Source of the DNA: DASWJZ01 sp963792885
GTDB taxonomy: Bacteria; Pseudomonadota; Alphaproteobacteria; Rhizobiales; Afifellaceae
Assembly: GCA_963792885.1 (NCBI GenBank)
Contig: CAWBXX010000003.1
Span: forward strand, 496,001-560,000
DNA: 64,000 nt
Direction of reading: 5' to 3'
Of this stretch, positions 8,509-17,427 are shown one piece after another (the first letter of the stretch is position 1; each line of letters starts with the position of its first letter). A program made the translations under genes and the position numbers. The notes beneath the pieces were generated by a model that was not told the origin of the DNA, searched no databases, and saw nothing but the letters and a program-made list of their open reading frames with translations.

Positions 8509-10032
8509 TCAGCCCCCGATGACGACGTTGGAGACGCGTCCGTCGCGGCTGAACTTGATCCGCCACAGCCGGCTGTCGGCCTCGACCAGCTTGACGAGCT
8601 GCTCGGCGGTGGTCACGTCCTCGCCCTGTGCGCCGAGGACGACGTCGCCCTTCTGGAAGCCCACGCGCTCCGCCGGCGACTGCGGCTCGATATCGACGAT
8701 GACGGCGCCCTTGTCGGCACCGCGGATGCGCATGCGGTCGGCAAGCGAAGCGTTGAGGTCGGCGACGACTGCGCCAGTAAGCGGGCTCCGCCCCCCGATC
8801 AGCGTCAAATCGGATTCGCTGAGCTCCGGCTCCGCCTCGGCAATTACGTTAACGACGCTCTCCCTGCCGCCGCGCCAGACGGTGAGCGCCATCGTCCTGC
8901 CGATGCCGGCGACGGCGAGGCGATAGTCGAAGGCCGCTGCGTCGCCCACGTCGCGGTCGCCGGCCTTCAGGATCAGGTCGCCGACCTTGATGTCCGACTT
9001 CGCGGCCGGCGAACCTTCGTCCACGTGGCTGACGATCGCGCCGTGCGGGCTGGTAAGCCCGAGCGAAGCGGCGATCTCCGGTGTAACATCCTGGCAGGCC
9101 ACGCCAATCCACGGCCGCGCCACCGATTTCGAGCCGGCGACCGCCTGCGCCACCACTGTGCGCACCATGTCGGCGGGTATGGCGAAGCCGATGCCGATCG
9201 ATCCGCCCGTGCGTGAGAAGATCGCGGTGTTGATGCCGACAACCTTCCCGTCGAGATCGACGAGCGGCCCGCCCGAGTTGCCGGGATTGATGGCCGCGTC
9301 GGTCTGGATGAAGAAGCCGAAATCGTTGATGCCGAGATTGGTGCGGGCGACGGCGGAGACGATGCCGCTCGTCACCGTCTGCCCGACGCCGAAAGGATCG
9401 CCGACCGCAAGCACGAGGTCGCCGACCTCGAGCGCATCGGAATTGCCGAGCTCCAGCACCGGAAGATTGCCGCCGCCGTCGATCTTCAGGATCGCAAGGT
9501 CGGTGCGCTCGTCCTTGATGAGGATCGTCGCGGGAAGCTCACGCCCATCCGACAGCGCCACCTTGATGTCGGTCGCGTCGCCAACCACGTGGTTGTTGGT
9601 GACGATGACGCCGCTCGGATCGACGATCACGCCCGAGCCGAGCGAGGAGCGCTGACGCTCCTGCGGTCCACCGAACATGCCGCCGCCGAAGAAGCGCTCG
9701 AAGAACGGGTCGCCCTGGAACGGCGATTGCACCTGGACGCGCGACGTTGCGTAGACGTTGACCACGGCCGGCGCGACACGCTTCACGATCGGCGCGAACG
9801 AAAGGCGGATCGCCTCGCGGCTCTGGGGTACGGCGACCGGCGGCGTCGCCGCCTGGCCGGCTGTCGGGGTGACACCAAGCGGCCGGTGCGGCAACGCCGG
9901 CGCCGCCAAAGGCGCGGCGCTTGCCGCGGCGCTGGCGAGCGCCTCCACGTCGTGCCGAGACGGCAGCAGGAGCACTGCACCCGTGATCGCTACGACCGCT
10001 ACGGCCGCAATGAGGCCGATGCTCCTTCGCAT
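8509..10032 (-). CDS. degP: DegP/DegQ-type periplasmic serine endoprotease
   Basis: HtrA-family protease and chaperone for misfolded envelope proteins. The 507-residue protein begins with an uncleaved or cleavable membrane segment (IGLIAAVAVVAITGAVLLL), then an Ala/Pro-rich linker, a trypsin-like domain with catalytic H148 (TNNHVV), D178 (RTDLAI) and S253 (NPGNSGGP), and two PDZ domains in the C-terminal half. The FFGGGMFGG loop before the protease domain is Gly/Phe-rich as in DegP. Stress regulation is likely, but no sigma-E site could be read. Ends 12 bases before rarA. Confidence 0.94.
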   Translation of the reverse strand: MRRSIGLIAAVAVVAITGAVLLLPSRHDVEALASAAASAAPLAAPALPHRPLGVTPTAGQAATPPVAVPQSREAIRLSFAPIVKRVAPAVVNVYATSRVQVQSPFQGDPFFERFFGGGMFGGPQERQRSSLGSGVIVDPSGVIVTNNHVVGDATDIKVALSDGRELPATILIKDERTDLAILKIDGGGNLPVLELGNSDALEVGDLVLAVGDPFGVGQTVTSGIVSAVARTNLGINDFGFFIQTDAAINPGNSGGPLVDLDGKVVGINTAIFSRTGGSIGIGFAIPADMVRTVVAQAVAGSKSVARPWIGVACQDVTPEIAASLGLTSPHGAIVSHVDEGSPAAKSDIKVGDLILKAGDRDVGDAAAFDYRLAVAGIGRTMALTVWRGGRESVVNVIAEAEPELSESDLTLIGGRSPLTGAVVADLNASLADRMRIRGADKGAVIVDIEPQSPAERVGFQKGDVVLGAQGEDVTTAEQLVKLVEADSRLWRIKFSRDGRVSNVVIGG

Positions 10033-10127
10033 CCCGGTCCTCCCAAAGATTCGGCGCCCCTCGGACTACCGAAATAGGCGGGGCAGCGCGGAACGGCAAG
10101 GCGGCCTATGAACGCGCCGGTCCCAGC

Positions 10128-10150
10128 AAAAAGGCGGCCGAAGCCGCCTT
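10128..10150 (-). terminator. Rho-independent terminator after the Hsp20 gene
   Basis: On the minus strand GGCGGC, loop TTCG, GCCGCC is followed by TTTTT (10132 to 10128). The six-pair GC stem capped by a C(UUCG)G tetraloop and a U-run is a standard intrinsic terminator. It lies 52 bases after the Hsp20 stop and before the DegP start. Confidence 0.85.
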
Positions 10151-10201
10151 GTTCAGTCCGGGCGGAGCGCCGACGGCGCCCCTGCGTGCGGGGTCGCCGG
10201 C

Positions 10202-10687
10202 TCAAGCGGCCGACTTCACTTCGATCTTCTTGCTTTCGGCCTGCGCCGGCTTGGGGAAGCTTACATGCAGCACGCCCTTGTCGATGCTCGCCTTGATCGC
10301 CGATGGATCGACACCCCCCGGAACCTCGAAGGAACGCGAGAACGAGCCATAGCTCCGCTCCATCAACCGGAACTCCTTGCCCTTCTCTTCCTTCTCCGCC
10401 TGCTTCTCGCCGCGGATGGTGAGGATGTTGTCGGAGAGCGTCACGTCGACGTCCTTCGGCTCAAGCCCCGGAAGCTCGGCAGTGAACTCGTAACCGCCGT
10501 CGGTCTCCGCCACGTTCATCTTCGGCATCAGCTCCTGCGACCTGAAGCTGTTCAAGCGACCGAACCCGCCGGAGAAATCGTCGAATATGCGATCGATCTC
10601 ACGCTGCAGAAGCGAGAGCGGATGAGCGCCAAACAGGCTCGGCGCGCCCGCCTCGCGCGTCACTGGGACATTGGATTTCGATGCCAT
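10202..10687 (-). CDS. Hsp20/alpha-crystallin small heat shock protein
   Basis: ATP-independent holdase chaperone of 161 residues. The alpha-crystallin domain spans about residues 53-150, with PKMNVAETDGGYEFTAELPG, LSDNILTIRGEK and the closing GVLHVSFPKP. The C-terminal IXI motif is degenerate (KIEVK). ATG 10687 is preceded by a very strong AAGGAGGTT. A longer in-frame start would run into unrelated sequence and is rejected. An FNR/FixK-like box lies 59 bases upstream and an intrinsic terminator downstream, so the gene looks monocistronic and possibly induced at low oxygen. Confidence 0.93.
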   Translation of the reverse strand: MASKSNVPVTREAGAPSLFGAHPLSLLQREIDRIFDDFSGGFGRLNSFRSQELMPKMNVAETDGGYEFTAELPGLEPKDVDVTLSDNILTIRGEKQAEKEEKGKEFRLMERSYGSFSRSFEVPGGVDPSAIKASIDKGVLHVSFPKPAQAESKKIEVKSAA

Positions 10688-10745
10688 TCGAACCTCCTTC
10701 TCCCCCCGGTGGGCGAAGGAGTACGCAATGCTCCCGCGGCAGCAT

Positions 10746-10759
10746 TTGACCTGAGTCAA
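10746..10759 (-). promoter_or_regulatory. FNR/FixK-type operator upstream of hsp20
   Basis: TTGAC-CTGA-GTCAA is a perfect five-base inverted repeat with a four-base spacer and fits the FNR/FixK half-site TTGAT/C-N4-A/GTCAA. The centre is about 65 bases upstream of the Hsp20 start codon, which suits an activator site. The flanking bases extend the symmetry to TTTGAC/GTCAAA. No promoter -10 was confidently read. Confidence 0.6.
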
Positions 10760-10772
10760 AACCGGTTGGCGA

Positions 10773-11642
10773 TTACGCTTTGGTCGCAGCGAAGAAGTTG
10801 ACGTTGGCGGGAATGCGGATTCCATCCTCCACGACATACTCGCCGAACGTTTGCGCAATCCGCCGGCCGATCTCGGCCAGATCTTCTGGACCGCCTTCGA
10901 ACATTTGCAGAATGCGGGCTGCCGGGCCGACCACGGTCGCAAGATCGACGATCGCGGCAAGACCGCCGGGGTGGAACAGGCCAACGTCTTCCGTGCTTGC
11001 CGCGCGGTCGACAAAACCGGCGCTGTCCAACATTTCGAGGACATAGTCGGTCTCCGCGAAGGCCATCGGACCGGGAGCGCGCGGCTCCGCCGGCGGCGGC
11101 CTCCCGAGCACGGATGCCGCGGCGTTCGCAGTCAGAGTGAACCAGGGATTCGCTGCCGCCTCGGCCCAGGAGGCGAACACGATGCGGCCGCCGGGGCGCA
11201 GCGCTGACAGGAGATTGCGAAAGGCGGCGACGGGATCGGAGAAGAACATCACGCCGAAGCGCGAGCCGATGAGGTTGAATTCGCCCTCGGCAAACGGATG
11301 CGTCTGCGCATCCGTCAGAACGTATTGGATGCGCTCAAGCCCAGCTTCCTTCCTTCGCTCCTCGGCGCAGTCGAGAAGCGTGCGGGAAATATCGATGCCA
11401 AGAACCGATCCAGTGGACCCGACCGCGGCGGCAAACGCCATGCTCGTCGCACCGGCGCCGCAGCCGACATCGAGAACCTTCTCGCCGGCCGTCGGTCCGG
11501 CAAGCTCGACCAGCCGCTCGGTGATGGCCTGGTGCAGGTAGTCGAGGCTCTCCTGGTGGAGTGCCCATCTCTCCCCGACGGCCGAGTTCCAATAGGCCTC
11601 CTGGCCCGCATTGGCCCCGCCGCCGGGAACAGCGTCGGACAT
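10773..11642 (-). CDS. Class I SAM-dependent methyltransferase
   Basis: A 289-residue methyltransferase of the UbiE/COQ5-like type. Motif I is VLDVGCGAGATS near residues 56-67, followed by an acidic residue in GIDISRT (motif II), the motif III region LTDAQTHPFAEGEFNLIGSRFGVMFF, and a post-motif LRPGGRIVFASW. Substrate unknown. ATG 11642 sits after a weak purine run and gives a normal N-terminus; a longer frame upstream adds low-complexity arginine-rich residues and is not used. It is divergent from the serine hydrolase gene and separated from hsp20 by 85 bases. Confidence 0.85.
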   Translation of the reverse strand: MSDAVPGGGANAGQEAYWNSAVGERWALHQESLDYLHQAITERLVELAGPTAGEKVLDVGCGAGATSMAFAAAVGSTGSVLGIDISRTLLDCAEERRKEAGLERIQYVLTDAQTHPFAEGEFNLIGSRFGVMFFSDPVAAFRNLLSALRPGGRIVFASWAEAAANPWFTLTANAAASVLGRPPPAEPRAPGPMAFAETDYVLEMLDSAGFVDRAASTEDVGLFHPGGLAAIVDLATVVGPAARILQMFEGGPEDLAEIGRRIAQTFGEYVVEDGIRIPANVNFFAATKA

Positions 11643-11776
11643 CGGTCCCTCCACCGTCTGGAGGTGACAGGCTAGGCCGCGTGCGGAATCGAATCTAGCC
11701 CGGTAAGCGACCCGCTTTAGCGCGGCGAGAATGCTAGAAAGGGGCGCCAGCATGCAACGAATGATCGGGAGGCAAC

Positions 11777-12904
11777 ATGGCCGATTGGGAGGCCCGACTC
11801 GACCGGGTGATGGACGAAGCGATCGCCGCCAACAGGATCGTCGGCGGCGTTCTGATCGTGAAGCGGCACGACGAACTTGCTTACCGGCGGGCGGCCGGAC
11901 TGGCCGATCGCGAAGCCGGGCGCCCGATGCACGAGGACGCGATCTTCCGCCTTGCATCCGTGACCAAGCCTCTGGTCGCGGCGACCGCCCTCGCTCTGAT
12001 CGAGCGCGGAACTTTGTCGTTCGATCAGAAGATCCACGAATGGTTGCCGGATTTCCGCCCGCGGACCGGCGACGGCCGCACGCCGGACATCACGATCCGA
12101 CATCTGCTCACCCATACGGCCGGCTTCGGTTACGCGACCGGAGAGCCGGACGACCCGATGATCAAGGCGAAGGTTTCCGGCGGTCTCGACGCACCCGGTC
12201 TCGGCATGGAGGAGAACCTCCGACGCCTCGCGAGCATCCCCCTCTTCTTCGCGCCCGGCAGCGCGTGGCGCTACGGCGTCAACATCGACGTGCTCGGCGC
12301 TATCATCGCGAAGGCAAATGGGACGACGCTGGGCGAGGCCGTTTCCGCCCTTGTAACGGGGCCGCTCGGCATGGCTGATACGGCTTTCGCCGTTACAGAC
12401 CGCACCAGGCTCGCGGCCGCCTACGCCGATAGCGAGTCCGGAGCGGTGCTGATGGGCGATCCGCATCGGATCAATTTCGGTCCCGGCACCGGCGTCGTCT
12501 TCTCGCCGTCGCGCATATTGCGTCCGGAAAGCTTCCAGTCGGGCGGCGCTGGCATGGCGGGAACGGCACCGGATTTCATGCGCTTCCTCGAGGCGATCAG
12601 CGCGGGCGGCGGGCCGATCCTGAAGCCGGAGACGGTCGACCTGGAGCTTAGGAACCAGGTGGGCACGCTGCGCGAGCCGGCGGAGCCCGGAGCGGGCTTT
12701 GGGCTGATCTCAGGCATCATGACCGACCCGCGCAAGGCAGGCAGGCCATATTCGCCGGGAACGGCGCGCTGGGGCGGTGTCTACGGACACGACTGGTTCC
12801 TCGACCAGACGGCCGGCCTCGCGGTCATCAGCATGACCAATACCGCCGTGGAGGGCTGCATGGGCCGCTACCGCGACGAGATCGTCGACGCGATCTACGG
12901 CTGA
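11777..12904 (+). CDS. Serine hydrolase, beta-lactamase/DD-peptidase family (class C-like)
   Basis: A 375-residue protein with the Beta-lactamase (PF00144-type) fold. The nucleophile motif SVTK is at residues 61-64 and YGVN at 166-169, matching SxxK and YxN. The third motif may be within GGVYGHDW near the C-terminus, where HDW replaces the usual KTG/HTG. No signal peptide is visible, so it is probably a cytoplasmic esterase or peptidase rather than a true beta-lactamase. Substrate unknown. Divergent from the methyltransferase and convergent with rplQ, from which it is separated by the rplQ terminator. Confidence 0.85.
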   Translation: MADWEARLDRVMDEAIAANRIVGGVLIVKRHDELAYRRAAGLADREAGRPMHEDAIFRLASVTKPLVAATALALIERGTLSFDQKIHEWLPDFRPRTGDGRTPDITIRHLLTHTAGFGYATGEPDDPMIKAKVSGGLDAPGLGMEENLRRLASIPLFFAPGSAWRYGVNIDVLGAIIAKANGTTLGEAVSALVTGPLGMADTAFAVTDRTRLAAAYADSESGAVLMGDPHRINFGPGTGVVFSPSRILRPESFQSGGAGMAGTAPDFMRFLEAISAGGGPILKPETVDLELRNQVGTLREPAEPGAGFGLISGIMTDPRKAGRPYSPGTARWGGVYGHDWFLDQTAGLAVISMTNTAVEGCMGRYRDEIVDAIYG

Positions 12905-12905
12905 C

Positions 12906-12928
12906 AAAAAGGCGGCACGAGGCCGCCC
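12906..12928 (-). terminator. Intrinsic terminator of the ribosomal protein supercluster
   Basis: On the minus strand GGCGGCC, TCGT, GCCGCC is followed by TTTTT (12910 to 12906). It lies about 30 bases after the rplQ stop, between rplQ and the convergent serine hydrolase gene, and is the first clear intrinsic terminator at the end of the rpoA-rplQ transcript. Confidence 0.88.
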
Positions 12929-12957
12929 TTCGATCCTCCGATGCTGCCGGCTGGGCT

Positions 12958-13389
12958 TTACGCCGCGGCCTCCTCGCCTTCCGTCTCCTCCGCCTCGCGG
13001 CGGGCGCGATCGGCGGCGCCCTTCGCCTCCGTGTCGCGGTCGACGAACTCGATCACTGCAACCGGCGCGTTGTCGCCGTGGCGGAAGCCCGCCTTCAGAA
13101 CGCGCGTGTAGCCGCCGTTCCGCTCCTTGTAGCGCGGGCCGATGGTCTCGAAGAGCTTCTTGACCATCGCTTCGTCGCGCATGCGGGCCATCGCCAGCCG
13201 GCGCGCGGCAAGGTCACCCTTCTTTGCCAGCGTCACGAGCTTCTCCACGACCGGGCGAAGCTCCTTCGCCTTCGGCAGCGTGGTGACGATTTGCTCGTGC
13301 TCGATGAGCGATGCCGCCATGTTGGCGAACATCGCGGTGCGGTGGCTCGAAGTGCGGTTCAGCTTGCGGCCCGCTTTGCCGTGGCGCAT
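12958..13389 (-). CDS. rplQ: 50S ribosomal protein L17
   Basis: L17 of 143 residues. It starts MRHGKAGRKLNRTSSHRTAM, the near-invariant L17 N-terminus, then IEHEQIVTTLPKAKELRPV and GGYTRVLKAGFRHGDNAPVAVIEFVDRD. The acidic Ala/Glu-rich tail (EETEGEEAAA) is the alphaproteobacterial extension. Last gene of the alpha operon, 48 bases after rpoA, followed by a terminator. Confidence 0.98.
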   Translation of the reverse strand: MRHGKAGRKLNRTSSHRTAMFANMAASLIEHEQIVTTLPKAKELRPVVEKLVTLAKKGDLAARRLAMARMRDEAMVKKLFETIGPRYKERNGGYTRVLKAGFRHGDNAPVAVIEFVDRDTEAKGAADRARREAEETEGEEAAA

Positions 13390-13437
13390 CGCCCTATCTC
13401 CCTAATTCCCGGCGCCGTCACGGCGCGGGGCGCGAAC

Positions 13438-14457
13438 TCAGTACTGGTCTTCGAAGCGCTTGGCGAGATCCTCGATGTTGTCGGGCGGCCAGTTCGGCAC
13501 TTCCATGCCGAGATGGAGCCCCATCGACGCCAAGACTTCCTTGATCTCGTTCAGCGACTTCCGCCCAAAATTCGGGGTGCGGAGCATCTCCGCCTCCGTC
13601 TTCTGGATGAGGTCACCGATATAGACGATGTTGTCGTTCTTCAGGCAGTTGGCCGAGCGGACGGAAAGCTCCAGCTCATCGACCTTCTTCAGAAGCGCCG
13701 GGTTGAAGGCGAGCTCCGGCGTCAACTCCTCAATCGTCTCCTTCTTCGGCTCCTCGAAGGAGACGAAGATCGAGAGCTGGTCCTGCAGGATGCGCGCGGC
13801 ATAGGCGACCGCGTCGTCCGGCGTGACCGAGCCGTCGGTCTCGATCGAGAGCGTCAGCTTGTCGTAGTCGAGCACCTGTCCCTCGCGGGTGTTCTCCACC
13901 CGGTAGGAGACCTTCTTCACCGGCGAGTAGAGGCTGTCCACCGGGATCAGCCCGATCGGCGCGTCCTCCGGGCGGTTCCGGTCGGCCGCCACGTAGCCCT
14001 TGCCGGCATCGACAGTCAGCTCCATGCGGATGTCGGCGCCCTCGTCGAGCGTGCAGATGACGAGCTCGGGGTTCAGAATTTGGATGTCGCCAACCGTCTG
14101 GATGTCGCCGGCCGTGACATGGCCCGGCCCGGTCTTGCGCAGAGTCATGCGCTTCGGGCCCTCGCCATCCATCTTCACGGCGATTTCCTTGATGTTGAGG
14201 ACGATGTCGGTCACGTCCTCGCGCACTCCGGCGATGGAGGAGAACTCATGCAGCACGCCGTCGATCTGGACGCTCGTCACCGCAGCGCCCTGCAATGACG
14301 ACAGCAAGACGCGCCGGAGCGCGTTGCCGAGCGTCAGGCCGAACCCCCGCTCCAGTGGCTCGGCGACCATCGTCGCCACCCGCCGCCGGTCCGAACCGAG
14401 CTTCACGTCGAGCTTGTTCGGTTTGATGAGGTCCTGCCAGTTTTTCTGGATAACCAT
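13438..14457 (-). CDS. rpoA: RNA polymerase alpha subunit
   Basis: RpoA of 339 residues. The N-terminal dimerisation domain begins MVIQKNWQDLIKPNKL and contains PLERGFGLTLGNALRRVLLSS. The C-terminal DNA- and activator-binding domain carries LELSVRSANCLKNDNI and RTPNFGRKSLNEIKEVL. ATG 14457 gives the standard alphaproteobacterial N-terminus; an upstream in-frame ATG at 14520 would only add a nonconserved leader. Sits between rpsK and rplQ. Confidence 0.98.
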   Translation of the reverse strand: MVIQKNWQDLIKPNKLDVKLGSDRRRVATMVAEPLERGFGLTLGNALRRVLLSSLQGAAVTSVQIDGVLHEFSSIAGVREDVTDIVLNIKEIAVKMDGEGPKRMTLRKTGPGHVTAGDIQTVGDIQILNPELVICTLDEGADIRMELTVDAGKGYVAADRNRPEDAPIGLIPVDSLYSPVKKVSYRVENTREGQVLDYDKLTLSIETDGSVTPDDAVAYAARILQDQLSIFVSFEEPKKETIEELTPELAFNPALLKKVDELELSVRSANCLKNDNIVYIGDLIQKTEAEMLRTPNFGRKSLNEIKEVLASMGLHLGMEVPNWPPDNIEDLAKRFEDQY

Positions 14458-14533
14458 CGTGCCTCTCAACATATGGACGCCGCCGGAAAGCGGCCCTTGC
14501 GCCGCCCGATGGCGGCGCACCCTTGTTCGATAC

Positions 14534-14923
14534 TCAGACGCGCCGGCGCTTAGGCGGCCGGCAGCCGTTATGCGGGATCGGCGTCACGTCACGGATCGTC
14601 GTGATCGTGAAGCCGGCCGCCTGCAGCGCCCGAAGCGCTGATTCGCGGCCGGAACCCGGTCCCGAGACTTCCACCTCGAGCGTTCTCACCCCGTGGTCCT
14701 GCGCCTTGCGCGCCGCCGTCTCGGCGGCGATCTGCGCGGCATAGGGCGTCGACTTGCGCGAGCCCTTGAACCCCATCGCACCCGACGACGACCAGGCGAT
14801 AGTATTGCCTTGCACGTCGGTGATGGTGATCATCGTGTTGTTGAAGGTCGACGCCACGTGGGCGATGCCCGACGTGATGTTCTTCCGTTCGCGCCTGCGG
14901 ATGCGCGTTGCGTCCTTGCCCAT
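14534..14923 (-). CDS. rpsK: 30S ribosomal protein S11
   Basis: S11 of 129 residues, part of the platform near the E site. Recognised by ITSGIAHVASTFNNTMITITD and the C-terminal TPIPHNGCRPPKRRRV, which is almost invariant. The N-terminus has the short Lys/Arg-rich leader of alphaproteobacteria. The 21-base gap to rpsM fits co-transcription. Confidence 0.98.
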   Translation of the reverse strand: MGKDATRIRRRERKNITSGIAHVASTFNNTMITITDVQGNTIAWSSSGAMGFKGSRKSTPYAAQIAAETAARKAQDHGVRTLEVEVSGPGSGRESALRALQAAGFTITTIRDVTPIPHNGCRPPKRRRV

Positions 14924-14944
14924 CTCTTATCTGGTCCCGTCGAG

Positions 14945-15313
14945 TTATTTCTTCCTGCCGGCGATCGGCTTCGCCGGGCCCTTGCGGGTGCGCGCGTTGG
15001 TGTGCGTGCGCTGACCGCGGACCGGCAGGCCGCGGCGATGGCGGAGGCCGCGATAGCAGCCGAGGTCCATGAGCCGCTTGATGTTCATCGCAACTTCGCG
15101 GCGGAGGTCGCCCTCCACCATGTAGTCGCGGTCGATGGTCTCGCGGATCTGCATCACCTCCGAATCGGAGAGCTCGTTGACGCGTCGCGCTTCGGGGATA
15201 TTCACCTTCTGGACGATCTCCCGCGCCTTGGTCGCGCCGATGCCATGAATGTACTGAAGCGCGATCACGACGCGCTTGTTCGTCGGAATGTTGACGCCTG
15301 CAATGCGTGCCAA
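14945..15313 (-). CDS. rpsM: 30S ribosomal protein S13
   Basis: S13 of 122 residues in the 30S head. The start MARIAGVNIPTNKRVVIALQ and the C-terminal GLPVRGQRTHTNARTRKGP are diagnostic. The helix-two-turns-helix segment ELSDSEVMQIRETIDRDY is present. 147 bases separate it from adk, the largest gap inside the spc-alpha stretch, so a promoter or processing site could lie there; none was recognised. Confidence 0.98.
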   Translation of the reverse strand: MARIAGVNIPTNKRVVIALQYIHGIGATKAREIVQKVNIPEARRVNELSDSEVMQIRETIDRDYMVEGDLRREVAMNIKRLMDLGCYRGLRHRRGLPVRGQRTHTNARTRKGPAKPIAGRKK

Positions 15314-15460
15314 GTTCTGCTCCCTTTGCCGCGCCGCCCGGCGCCTTCGTCATCCCCGGTCGGAAACGCAAAAAGGCCGGTTCCGGACCGCTTTCAAGCC
15401 CCGGCACCGCTCCAGACTTTCAGGATTAGCGCCGATATCTAGTGTTTCAGCCCCGCCTCG

Positions 15461-16064
15461 TCAACCGCCTCCGGCGCCCGAATTAGCCGGCAAAGCCGCG
15501 GCAATCGAGCGCGTCACCTCGTCAATTCCGGCCATCCCGTCGACCGCCATGAGCCGGCCCTTGGCGTCGTAATAGTCGATGAGCGGCGCTGTCTGCTCCC
15601 GGTAGGCGCCGAGCCGGACCTTGAAGGACTTCAGGGTTGTCGTCCGCCCTGACGGGCTCGCCCCGCGCCTGCATCTCCTTGAGCCGATTGGCGATCCGGT
15701 CGAGCAGGATGCCCTCGTCGACCCTGAGCTGCACCACCCCGTCGAGCTCCAGACCCCGCCTTTCGAGCAGCGCGTCGAGCGCCTCCGCCTGCTTGACGGT
15801 GCGCGGAAAGCCGTCGAGCACGAAGCCATTCTTAGCATCCGGCTCGTCCATGCGGGCGTCGATGATGCTGACCACCACCTCGTCCGGAACGAGCTCGCCC
15901 CGCGCCATGATGTCCTGCGCCTTCTTGCCGATCGGCGTCCCCGCCTTGATGGCGGCCCGAAGCATGTCGCCGGTCGAGAGCTGCACGATGCCGTGTCTGT
16001 CGACGAGTCGCTGCGACTGCGTGCCCTTGCCTGCCCCGGGCGGCCCGAGGAGGATCACCCTCAT
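15461..16064 (-). CDS. adk: Adenylate kinase, one-base frameshift near 15625
   Basis: Catalyses ATP + AMP to 2 ADP. The frame from ATG 16064 carries the P-loop GPPGAGKGTQ, then LSTGDMLRAAI and FVLDGFPRTVKQAEAL, up to RADDNPEVL. The protein then continues in the next frame as KVRLGAYREQTAPLIDYY... to the stop at 15461. The span is 604 bases, one over a multiple of three, so one extra base near 15625 explains it; corrected length is ~200 residues. The short lid type usual in alphaproteobacteria is seen. As adk is essential, a consensus error is far more likely than a mutation. ATGA overlap with secY. Confidence 0.92.
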
Positions 16065-17392
16065 CGCCGCCGGCCTCGGAGTTTCGACTTTTTGACCAGC
16101 CCCTCGTATTGATGCGCGAGAAGGTGCCCCTGCACCTGCTGCACGGTGTCCATGGTGACGTTGACGACGATCAGGAGTGACGTGCCGCCGAAATAGAAGG
16201 GTATGCCGACCCGCGTGATCAGCGCCTCCGGCAGCAGACAGACGATGACGAGATAGATGGCGCCGAGCGCGGTGATGCGCGTCAGGACGTAATCGATGTA
16301 TTCGGCCGTCCTCTGGCCCGGGCGGATGCCGGGGATGAAGCCGCCGTGCTTTTTGAGCTGATCGGCCGTGTCCGCCGGGTTGAACACCACGGCCGTGTAG
16401 AAGAAGGCGAAGAAAACGATCAGCCCGCCGTAAAGAAGCATGTGGAGCGGCTGGCCGTTGCCGAGGAGCGCCGTCACGGTGGTCAGCCAGCCCGGCCCGC
16501 TCCCCGCCGAGAAGTTGGCGATCGTGATCGGCAGGAGCAGCAGCGAGGAGGCGAAGATCGGCGGAATGACGCCGGACGTGTTGAGCTTCAAGGGCAGATG
16601 CGAGGAATCGCCCTGGAACATGCGGTTGCCGATCTGCCGCTTCGGATACTGGATCAGAAGCCGCCGCTGCGCCCGCTCGACGAAGACGATGGCCGTGACG
16701 ACGACGAGCGCGAGGATGGCGACGAAAAGAATGATCGGAGCCGAAAGCGCCCCCTGGCGGCCAAGCTCCAGCGTGCCGGCGAGGGCGTGCGGGATGTTCG
16801 CCACGATGCCGGAGAAGATGATGAGCGAAATGCCGTTGCCGATGCCGCGCGCGGTGATCTGCTCGCCGAGCCACATCAGGAACATCGTCCCGCCGGTCAG
16901 CGTCACGACCGCGCTCATCCGGAAGAACCAGCCCGGATCGACGACGATGTTCGACGATCCCTCCAGGCCTACCGCGATCCCGTAGGACTGGAACATCGCG
17001 AGCACGACCGTCAGGTAGCGCGTGTACTGGTTGATGACCTTGCGGCCCTGCTCGCCTTCCTTCTTGAGCTGCTCGAGCTGCGGCACGACCGCCGTCATGA
17101 GCTGCAGAATGATGGAGGCGGAGATGTAGGGCATGATGCCGAGGGCGAAGATCGCCATCCGCTTCACCGCCCCGCCCGAGAACATGTTGAACATGCCCAG
17201 GATGCCCTGGGATTGCTGCTCGAACGCCTGCGTCAGGGCTTCAAGGTTGATGCCGGGAAGCGGCAGGTAGGTGCCGAGGCGGTAGACGAGGAGCGCGCCA
17301 AGCGTGAACCAGATGCGCTTCTTCAGCTCCTCCGCCTTGGAGAAGGCGGCGAAGTTCAGATTGGCGGCAAGCTGTTCGGCTGCTGAAGCCAT
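16061..17392 (-). CDS. secY: Protein translocase channel subunit SecY
   Basis: Central channel of the SecYEG translocon, 443 residues and ten predicted helices. Visible family segments are LGTYLPLPGINLEAL near the N-terminus, MFNMFSGGAVKRMAIFALGIMPYI at TM2-3, YPKRQIGNRMF in the C4-C5 cytoplasmic loop, and NPADTADQLKKHGGFIPGIRPG. It sits between rplO and adk as in most bacteria. Confidence 0.98.
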   Translation of the reverse strand: MASAAEQLAANLNFAAFSKAEELKKRIWFTLGALLVYRLGTYLPLPGINLEALTQAFEQQSQGILGMFNMFSGGAVKRMAIFALGIMPYISASIILQLMTAVVPQLEQLKKEGEQGRKVINQYTRYLTVVLAMFQSYGIAVGLEGSSNIVVDPGWFFRMSAVVTLTGGTMFLMWLGEQITARGIGNGISLIIFSGIVANIPHALAGTLELGRQGALSAPIILFVAILALVVVTAIVFVERAQRRLLIQYPKRQIGNRMFQGDSSHLPLKLNTSGVIPPIFASSLLLLPITIANFSAGSGPGWLTTVTALLGNGQPLHMLLYGGLIVFFAFFYTAVVFNPADTADQLKKHGGFIPGIRPGQRTAEYIDYVLTRITALGAIYLVIVCLLPEALITRVGIPFYFGGTSLLIVVNVTMDTVQQVQGHLLAHQYEGLVKKSKLRGRRR

Positions 17393-17427
17393 GATCGCTC
17401 CTTCGAGCCCCCGCGAGACTCCGTGTT

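Noticed and set aside
7315..9216. A 633-codon open frame on the plus strand
   Set aside because: Runs antisense across the rarA-degP junction and ignores the gene boundary; the two minus-strand genes are well supported.
11777..12904. A true class C beta-lactamase
   Set aside because: There is no signal peptide and the third motif is not KTG, so a cytoplasmic serine hydrolase is the safer call.
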